NCBI GenBank assembly: GCA_035298385.1
Contig: DATGYC010000221.1
Location: forward strand, 1 to 10,930
Direction of reading: 5' to 3'
Source of the DNA: DATGYC01 sp035298385
GTDB taxonomy: Bacteria > Bacillota > Sulfobacillia > Symbiobacteriales > Symbiobacteriaceae
Length of the DNA: 10,930 bases
This document shows positions 5,539 through 10,930 of the stretch, one piece after another; the stretch's first letter is position 1; every line of letters begins with the position of its first letter. Position numbers and translations under genes: made by a program. Under the pieces are notes generated by a model. It was given only the letters and a program-made list of their open reading frames with translations, searched no databases and was not told the DNA's origin.

Positions 5539-6291
5539 ATGGAGATTCTGGTGCTTCTCAAGCAGACCTTTGATACGGAAGCCAAGGTGACGGTAAAGGG
5601 TGGCAAGGTGGTCGAGGATGATGCGACCTTCGTCATCAACCCCTACGATGAGTACGCCGTTGAGGAGAGCCTGAAGATCCGGGAGGCGGCGGGCGGTACC
5701 GTGACCGTCGTCTCGGTCGGTGGGGACCGGGTGGAGGAGGCACTCCGTCGGGCTTTGGCGATGGGCGCCGACGAGGCGGTCCTGATCGAAGCGCCCGCCG
5801 GGGCGGATGAGTTCGTGATCGCCTCCCTGCTCGCGGCTTGGGCCAAGCAGAAGAGCTGGGATCTCGTCCTGGCTGGCAACGTCTCGGTCGACTCCGGCGC
5901 GGGCCAGACCGCCCTGCGCTTCGCTGAGCTGATGGGGATTCCGCATGTCTCCGCTGCGTTGAAGCTGGAGCTTGGCGGCGGCAAGGCCGTTGCGCACCGG
6001 GACGCCGAGGGCGATTCGGAGGTCATTGAGGTGCCGCTCCCGGCCTTAATCACGGCTCAGCAGGGACTGAACGAGCCCCGTTACCCCTCGGTCCCTGGCA
6101 TTATGAAGGCGAAGCGGAAGCCGATCGCCCGGGTGGCCGCCGCTGAGTTGGGCGCCCCCACCGCCAAGACCGCCGTCACGGAGCTCTACCAGACCGAGCA
6201 GAACCGTCGTAATACGATCATCAAGAGCACCGCCGCCGACGCCGCCGCACAGCTGGTTCAGCTCCTGCGCGGCGAGGCGAAGGTCATCTAA
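5539..6291 (+). CDS. etfB: Electron transfer flavoprotein, beta subunit
   Basis: A 250-residue ETF beta subunit, normal length. With EtfA it forms a soluble FAD/AMP heterodimer that accepts electrons from acyl-CoA dehydrogenases and passes them toward the quinone pool. Motifs seen are the N-terminal MEILVLLKQT, NPYDEYAVEE (34-43), the nucleotide-binding segment around VDSGAGQT (117-124), and the partner-recognition loop GLNEPRYPSVPGIMKAKRKP (176-195). ATG 5539 is preceded by AAGGAGG at 5523-5529, 16 bp past the repressor stop. In B. subtilis fadB, an enoyl-CoA hydratase gene, sits between fadR and etfB; here it is absent. EtfA follows after 17 nt. An electron-bifurcating ETF is less likely given the beta-oxidation context. 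Confidence 0.95.
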   Translation: MEILVLLKQTFDTEAKVTVKGGKVVEDDATFVINPYDEYAVEESLKIREAAGGTVTVVSVGGDRVEEALRRALAMGADEAVLIEAPAGADEFVIASLLAAWAKQKSWDLVLAGNVSVDSGAGQTALRFAELMGIPHVSAALKLELGGGKAVAHRDAEGDSEVIEVPLPALITAQQGLNEPRYPSVPGIMKAKRKPIARVAAAELGAPTAKTAVTELYQTEQNRRNTIIKSTAADAAAQLVQLLRGEAKVI

Positions 6292-6308
6292 GGAGGCCAG
6301 GAACAAAG

Positions 6309-7334
6309 ATGGCACGCAACGTACTGACGCTGGCTGAGGTTCGCAACGGCGCCCTGCGCCCGGTCTCCTTTGAGTCTATCGCCGCTGGCAAGCTGATCGC
6401 TGAGGGCGGTTCTGTCACCGCCGTCCTGCTCGGGCAGGGTGAGGCTTTCGCTGCTGACCTGATCGCACGTGGTGCTGATAAGGTAATCGCCATCCCCGAA
6501 GCGGGGGAGCAGTACATTCCGGAGCGCTGGTTGGGCGCCCTGCAGGGGGCTTTCCAGGCGTCCGGCGCCCAGGCCGTTCTGATTCCGCACACCGGCACGG
6601 GCCGTGACCTGGCCCCGCGCTTCGCCCAGCGGAACGCTGCTGGCATGGTCTCGGATGCGATTGCGGTGGCGCTGGAGGGCGGTACCCCTCCGGAGGGGAA
6701 CCTCCTGCGGGACCAAAACGGCAATGTCCTCGGAGGTTCCCCCCCGGTCTTTACCCGCCCGATCTACGCGGGCAAGGCCTACGCCAAGCAGCGCATCACC
6801 GAGGGGTTGATCGTCGCCACGATCCGTCCGAACAACCTGGAGGCGCTCCCGGCTGACGCTGGTCGCTCCGGCGCTGTCGAGATGATGGGCGCCCCGGCGG
6901 TCGATCTGAAGTCGGTGATCAAGGAAGTGGTCCGCACGGCGACCGGTGGGGTCGACCTGACCTCGGCCAAGATCGTCGTCTCTGGTGGACGTGGCGTCAA
7001 GTCGGCGGACGGCTTCAAGCCGCTGCAGGAGCTGGCCGGTGTTCTGGGCGCCGCCGTGGGTGCCTCCCGTGCCGCTGCGGATGCGGGCTACTGCGACTAC
7101 TCCCTGCAGGTCGGTCAGACCGGCAAGACGGTCACGCCGGACCTCTACATCGCCTGCGGCATCTCCGGTGCGATTCAGCACTTGGCTGGCATGTCGGCTT
7201 CGAAGGTGATTGTGGCGATCAATAAGGATCCGGAAGCGCCGATCTTCAAGGTGGCTGACTACGGGATCGTCGGCGACCTGTTCGAGGTTGTGCCGTTGCT
7301 GACGAACGAGTTCAAGGCGCTGTTGGGTAAGTAG
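6309..7334 (+). CDS. etfA: Electron transfer flavoprotein, alpha subunit
   Basis: A 341-residue ETF alpha subunit, the FAD-binding partner of EtfB. The C-terminal FAD domain is highly typical: SGGRGVKS (225-232), LGAAVGASRAAADAGY (246-261), QVGQTGKTV (267-275), GISGAIQHLAGM (284-295) and INKDPEAPIFKVADYG (304-319). The N-terminal domain (1-190) has the usual alpha/beta fold pattern with HTGTGRDLAPR (94-104). The start ATG 6309 follows an AAGGAGG (6290-6296) that overlaps the etfB stop codon, with a somewhat long 12-nt gap, so etfB and etfA are translationally close. The next gene lies 137 bp away, beyond a palindromic element. Confidence 0.96.
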   Translation: MARNVLTLAEVRNGALRPVSFESIAAGKLIAEGGSVTAVLLGQGEAFAADLIARGADKVIAIPEAGEQYIPERWLGALQGAFQASGAQAVLIPHTGTGRDLAPRFAQRNAAGMVSDAIAVALEGGTPPEGNLLRDQNGNVLGGSPPVFTRPIYAGKAYAKQRITEGLIVATIRPNNLEALPADAGRSGAVEMMGAPAVDLKSVIKEVVRTATGGVDLTSAKIVVSGGRGVKSADGFKPLQELAGVLGAAVGASRAAADAGYCDYSLQVGQTGKTVTPDLYIACGISGAIQHLAGMSASKVIVAINKDPEAPIFKVADYGIVGDLFEVVPLLTNEFKALLGK

Positions 7335-7346
7335 GATCCATTATTT

Positions 7347-7450
7347 AACCGCGGATGACGCGGATTGCGCGGATACTTGGCGATTCCCCTGCGGGCTCGT
7401 TAATGTATTGGAGTTTGTCCCCATCCGCGTCATCCGCGTAATCCGCGGTT
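7347..7450. repeat. Long inverted-repeat (REP/MITE-like) element with tandem 9-bp units
   Basis: A 28-nt left arm (7347-7374) and a 28-nt right arm (7423-7450) are inverted copies identical at 25 of 28 positions, separated by 48 bp. Each arm holds three CGCGGAT copies at 9-bp spacing (left 7350, 7359, 7368; right as ATCCGCG at 7423, 7432, 7441) and ends in AACCG/CGGTT. The design is like non-coding palindromic repeats I recall from diverse bacteria in which an AACC-(N)CRGAT-type unit repeats. No transposase or flanking duplication is clear. It fills nearly all of the etfA-fadN gap and its right end lies 7 nt before the fadN ribosome site. As RNA the arms could form a long imperfect hairpin, but no T-run follows, so it is not a standard terminator. 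Confidence 0.85.
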
Positions 7451-7471
7451 GTAAAAAGAGGAGGCGAAGAT

Positions 7472-9901
7472 ATGGCGAACCAGATCCGCAAGGCAGCGGT
7501 CCTTGGTTCCGGTGTCATGGGTGCGCAGATCGCCGCGCATCTGGCCAACGTGGGCATCCCCGTGCTCCTGCTTGACATCGTCCCGCGCGAACTAGGCCCC
7601 GACGACGTCAAGGCCAAGCTGACCGCCGACTCGCCGAAGTTCCGAAACAAGATTGCAGCGGGCGCGATTGATAAGCTGAAGACGATGAAGCCGTCCCCGG
7701 TCTACTCCCAGGCGGTTCTCCCGCTGCTTACCGCTGGCAACTTTGAGGATGATCTGGCGAAGCTCGCTGACGTGGACCTGATCATCGAGGCGGTCGTTGA
7801 GCGGCTCGATATCAAGCAGTCCCTCTGGTCCAAGGTTGCCGCCGTCGTCAAGCCGGGCGCCATCTGCGCCACCAACACCTCTGGCCTGCCGATCGCCAAG
7901 ATTAGCGAGGGGCTCCCGGTCGCCTTCCGGGCGCAGTTCCTGGGCGCCCACTTCTTCAACCCGCCCCGCTACCTGAAGCTGCTCGAGCTGATCCCGACCC
8001 CGGAGACCGATCCGGCGGTCGTCCAGTTCATGGCGGAGTTTGGCGAGCGCGTCCTGGGCAAGGGGATCGTCCTCTGCAAGGACACCCCGAACTTCATCGC
8101 CAACCGGATCGGTACCTACGGCATGCAGGTGACGCTCCAGGCGATGTTCGAGTCGGGCCTCGGCGCTGACGAGATCGACCAACTGACCGGCCCGATCATC
8201 GGGCGCCCCAAGTCGGCCACCTTCCGGACCCTGGACGTTGTCGGCCTGGATACATACGTCCATGTCTCCGACAACTGCCGGGCCGCCCTGGCAGACTCGC
8301 CCGCTGAGGCGGCGGTCTTCGAGGTGCCCGCCAAGGTGCGCGAGATGCTCCAGCGCGGCTGGCTCGGCGCTAAGACGAAGCAGGGCTTCTTCAAGAAGGT
8401 CGGCGACGAGATCCTGACCCTCGACCTGGAGACGATGGAGTATCGTCCGCGCAAGAAGACCCGCTTCAGCTGCATCGATGAGGCCCGCAAGGCCACTGAC
8501 CTGGTCGGCAAGCTGCGGGCCGTCGCCTATGGCGATGACGAGGGCGCCAAGTTCGTCTGGAAGGTCTTCAAGGAGACCCTCCTCTACGCGGCGAGCAGGC
8601 TGGGCGAGATTGCGGATGACGTCCGCTCGATCGACAACGCCCTCAAGTGGGGCTTCGGCTGGGCGATGGGCCCGTTCGAGACCTGGGATGCGATCGGGGT
8701 CGCCAAGGCCGTCGCCAAGATGGAGGCGGAGGGCGCCACGGTCCCGGCCTGGGTGAAGGAGGCCGCTGCTGCCGGTGGCTTCTACAAGCGGACGGCGGAT
8801 GGTGTCTCCCAGACGATCCCGGGTCAGGGCTACGTCAAGATCGCCCAGTCCGAGCGGGTGATCGAGATTGAGCAGCTGCGGGCGGCAGGGAAGATCGTCA
8901 AGGAGAAGAAGGGTGCCACCCTGCTCGACATGGGCGATGGCGTTCTGCTCCTCGACTTCCATTCGCTGAAGCAGGCGATCGGTACCGACATGATCATGAT
9001 GATGAAGCAGGCGGCTGACCTGTTGAAGCAGGAGCAGTGGAAGGGCTTGGTCATCTCGAGCGCCGCCGAGAACTTCTGCGTAGGCGCCAACCTCGCCCTG
9101 ATCCTCCTGGAGGCCCAGGATGATGAGGATGACGAGGTCGAGGAGGTCACCCGCCAGTTCCAGAACGCCTGCATGGCGCTCAAGTACGCCCCGAAGCCGG
9201 TCGTGGCTGCCCCTTACGGACTGACCCTGGGCGGTGGCTACGAGATCTCGGCCCATTGCGACCAGATCGTCGCTGCAGGCGAACTCTACATGGGCCTCGT
9301 CGAGGTCGGCGCTGGGCTGATCCCTGGTGGCGGTGGCAACAAGGAGCTCCTGATCCGGGCGCTGGAGACGATTCCCGCTTCGGGTGGTGGTATGGGCGGT
9401 GCGGCCCAGATGGCCGCTGGCAGCGGGCTTGACCAGCAGCCGATCGTCAACAAGGTCTTCGAGACGATCGCCATGGCGAAGGTCTCGACCTCAGCGGTCG
9501 AGGCGCAGGAACTCGGCTACCTCCGGAAGACCGATAAGATCGTGGTCAACAAGGAGCACCAACTCTACGAGGCGAAGCGGGCGGCTTTGAAGCTCTACGA
9601 AGAGGGCTATCAGGCGCCGAAGGCACCGTCCATCCCGGTTCTTGGGCCGGACGGCGCGGCGGTCCTCGGGATTGGCGTTTACAACCTGAAGCTCTCGGGC
9701 TGGGCCTCGGAGTACGACGGCTTCATCGCCAAGCAGCTGGCGACGGTCCTGACCGGCGACGACGTGCCCCGCGGGACCTATGTCACCGAGCAGTATCTGC
9801 TCGACGTGGAGCGGGCTGCCTTTGTCAAGCTGGCGATGCAGAAGAAGTCACAGGACCGGATGGGGTACATCCTCAAGACCGGCAAGCCGCTGCGAAACTA
9901 G
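7472..9901 (+). CDS. fadN: FadN-type 3-hydroxyacyl-CoA dehydrogenase / enoyl-CoA hydratase
   Basis: An 809-residue bifunctional beta-oxidation enzyme. The order is dehydrogenase first and hydratase last, opposite to E. coli FadB and the same as B. subtilis FadN (about 790 residues). The Rossmann NAD site is LGSGVMG (11-17). The dehydrogenase active site includes HFFNP (His160) with Glu172 in LLELI, followed by DTPNFIANRIG (204-214). A second dehydrogenase C-terminal-type domain has GFGWAMGPFETWDAIG (394-409). The crotonase domain (about 485-710) has the oxyanion segment FCVGANL (535-541) and two candidate catalytic glutamates, Glu591 in GGGYE and Glu611 in LVEVGAGLIPGGGG. An acidic run EAQDDEDDEVEEV (547-559) is notable. 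The ribosome site AGAGGAGG (7457-7464) is 7 nt before ATG 7472. Thiolase follows after 13 nt, as fadA follows fadN in Bacillus. Confidence 0.95.
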   Translation: MANQIRKAAVLGSGVMGAQIAAHLANVGIPVLLLDIVPRELGPDDVKAKLTADSPKFRNKIAAGAIDKLKTMKPSPVYSQAVLPLLTAGNFEDDLAKLADVDLIIEAVVERLDIKQSLWSKVAAVVKPGAICATNTSGLPIAKISEGLPVAFRAQFLGAHFFNPPRYLKLLELIPTPETDPAVVQFMAEFGERVLGKGIVLCKDTPNFIANRIGTYGMQVTLQAMFESGLGADEIDQLTGPIIGRPKSATFRTLDVVGLDTYVHVSDNCRAALADSPAEAAVFEVPAKVREMLQRGWLGAKTKQGFFKKVGDEILTLDLETMEYRPRKKTRFSCIDEARKATDLVGKLRAVAYGDDEGAKFVWKVFKETLLYAASRLGEIADDVRSIDNALKWGFGWAMGPFETWDAIGVAKAVAKMEAEGATVPAWVKEAAAAGGFYKRTADGVSQTIPGQGYVKIAQSERVIEIEQLRAAGKIVKEKKGATLLDMGDGVLLLDFHSLKQAIGTDMIMMMKQAADLLKQEQWKGLVISSAAENFCVGANLALILLEAQDDEDDEVEEVTRQFQNACMALKYAPKPVVAAPYGLTLGGGYEISAHCDQIVAAGELYMGLVEVGAGLIPGGGGNKELLIRALETIPASGGGMGGAAQMAAGSGLDQQPIVNKVFETIAMAKVSTSAVEAQELGYLRKTDKIVVNKEHQLYEAKRAALKLYEEGYQAPKAPSIPVLGPDGAAVLGIGVYNLKLSGWASEYDGFIAKQLATVLTGDDVPRGTYVTEQYLLDVERAAFVKLAMQKKSQDRMGYILKTGKPLRN

Positions 9902-9914
9902 GAGGTGCGTCGTT

Positions 9915-10930
9915 ATGCGTGAAGTAGTGATCGTTAGCGCCGCCCGCCTGGCGCAGGGCAAGGCGCCCAAGGGTTCGCTTCGGTTCGTCCGGCCCGAGGA
10001 TATGGCTGCGCATGTGATCAAGGCAGCGATCGAGCGGGCGCCCGGCCTAGAGAAGGCACAGGTCGACGACGTCGTCCTCGGTTGCGCCTTCCCGGAGGGT
10101 GAGCAGGGCCTGAACCTGGGTCGCATCGCAGCGATTCGGGCGGGTCTTCCCGCCACCGTCCCGGGCTTTACGATCAACCGCTTCTGCTCCTCGGGCCTGA
10201 ACGCGATCGCCATCGGCGCTTCGTATATCGCTCAAGGGTGGGGCGAGGTGGTCGTGGCCGGTGGCGTCGAGTCGATGAGCCGAGTCCCGATGGGGGGGCA
10301 TAACCCCCGGATGCATCCGGCGATGGTCGAGACCTACCCGCAGATCTACATCTCGATGGGTCACACCGCCGAGAACGTCTGTGCCCGTTTCGACGTTACC
10401 CGTGAGCAGTGCGACGAGTTCGCCTACCGTTCCCACATGCGGGCGGCGGCGGCGATCGATGGTGGCAGGTTCAAGCAGGAGATCGTGCCGATCACGGTCC
10501 GGGAGACCGGCTTCGATGGCAAGAAGGCGACCGCGCGGGAGTTCATCTTCGATACCGATGAAGGCGTCCGCCGCGAGACCTCGGTCGAGGCGCTGGCGCG
10601 GCTGAAGCCGGCCTTCGCCCGGACCGGAAACGTCACCGCGGGCAACTCCTCGCAGACGACCGACGGCGCTGCTGCTGTGGTCCTGATGTCGAGTGAGAAG
10701 GCAGAGGCGCTCGGCCTGAAGCCGATGGCGATCTTCCGCTCCTTCGCCGTGGGCGGCGTCGATCCGGACGTGATGGGCATCGGGCCGGTGGAGGCGGTGC
10801 CGAAGGCGCTGAAGGCGGCGGGGGTCTCCCTGGCGGATATCGACCTGATCGAGCTGAACGAGGCGTTCGCCTCGCAGGCGCTGGCCGTCTCCAAGCGGCT
10901 TGAGTTCGACATGGATAAGGTGAACGTCAA
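9915..10930 (+). CDS. fadA: Acetyl-CoA acyltransferase (3-ketoacyl-CoA thiolase), 3' end outside window
   Basis: The first 338 codons of a thiolase of roughly 390 residues; the frame stays open to the window edge. It cleaves 3-ketoacyl-CoA with CoA to acetyl-CoA and a shortened acyl-CoA, the last step of each beta-oxidation round. The nucleophilic cysteine is Cys91 in NRFCSSGLNA (88-97). Other thiolase landmarks are AGGVESMSRVPMGGH (115-129), MGHTAENV (148-155), TAGNSSQTTDGAA (241-253) and NEAFASQA (315-322). The distal GHP and CxGGG motifs fall past the edge. The N-terminal RLAQGKAPKGSLRFVRPED resembles B. subtilis FadA rather than acetoacetyl-CoA thiolase PhaA, which usually has RTPIGKFGG. 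ATG 9915 is preceded by AGGAGG (9900-9905), which overlaps the fadN stop codon, indicating coupled translation. Confidence 0.93.
   Translation, partial: MREVVIVSAARLAQGKAPKGSLRFVRPEDMAAHVIKAAIERAPGLEKAQVDDVVLGCAFPEGEQGLNLGRIAAIRAGLPATVPGFTINRFCSSGLNAIAIGASYIAQGWGEVVVAGGVESMSRVPMGGHNPRMHPAMVETYPQIYISMGHTAENVCARFDVTREQCDEFAYRSHMRAAAAIDGGRFKQEIVPITVRETGFDGKKATAREFIFDTDEGVRRETSVEALARLKPAFARTGNVTAGNSSQTTDGAAAVVLMSSEKAEALGLKPMAIFRSFAVGGVDPDVMGIGPVEAVPKALKAAGVSLADIDLIELNEAFASQALAVSKRLEFDMDKVNV

Noticed and set aside
7350..7450. CRISPR array or plasmid-type iteron origin
   Set aside because: The 7-bp units recur every 9 bp, leaving only 2-bp spacers, and the two sets are inverted. There are no spacers of CRISPR length and no replication or cas gene nearby.
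7592..9256. 554-codon reverse-strand open frame opposite fadN
   Set aside because: It is a GC-rich shadow of a clearly coding gene. Its product is Leu/Asp/Arg-rich with no recognisable domain and it has no ribosome site.

Overview
The window is a moderately GC-rich bacterial chromosome segment in which every recognised gene reads on the + strand. It shows strong AAGGAGG-type Shine-Dalgarno sites, GTG and TTG starts, encoded CCA ends on the tRNAs and intrinsic terminators. Its core is a Bacillota-type fatty-acid beta-oxidation locus: a long-chain acyl-CoA ligase, a TetR/FadR-like repressor, electron transfer flavoprotein beta and alpha, a FadN-type fused dehydrogenase/hydratase, and a FadA-type thiolase. 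Gene order and protein motifs recall Bacillus subtilis lcfA-fadR-fadB-etfB-etfA and fadN-fadA-fadE. The source is therefore probably a high-GC Bacillota, or a related lineage such as Chloroflexota that shares this locus. The window alone does not settle the phylum.

Layout. Positions 1-66 are the C-terminal tail of a cysteine synthase-like enzyme. A clear sigma-70 promoter (106-134) then drives two tRNAs, Leu(CAA) and Ile(GAT), followed by a structured trailer with two hairpins and an intrinsic terminator (458-491). Next come a polytopic membrane protein that resembles the CPBP/ABI intramembrane protease family but lacks most catalytic residues (525-1313), and a NYN-domain putative ribonuclease with a long C-terminal half that looks like four tandem winged-helix-like modules (1458-3035, terminator at 3052-3081).

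From 3082 on, the window is the fad locus. The leader of the ligase gene carries an 18-bp palindrome (3188-3205) that closely fits the known B. subtilis FadR operator, with a third half-site directly downstream. The third gene boundary, etfA/fadN, holds a 104-bp inverted-repeat element whose arms each contain three copies of a 9-bp unit (7347-7450). That is also the point where two operons that are separate in B. subtilis appear to be joined.

Function. The ligase activates long-chain fatty acids to acyl-CoA. FadN carries out enoyl-CoA hydration and 3-hydroxyacyl-CoA oxidation, and FadA cleaves 3-ketoacyl-CoA to acetyl-CoA. EtfBA takes electrons from an acyl-CoA dehydrogenase that is not in the window and may lie just downstream. 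The FadR-like protein would repress the locus until long-chain acyl-CoA accumulates. No wholly new system is evident. The least ordinary items are the NYN/multi-module protein, the degenerate CPBP protein, the palindromic element at the operon junction and the three-half-site operator.
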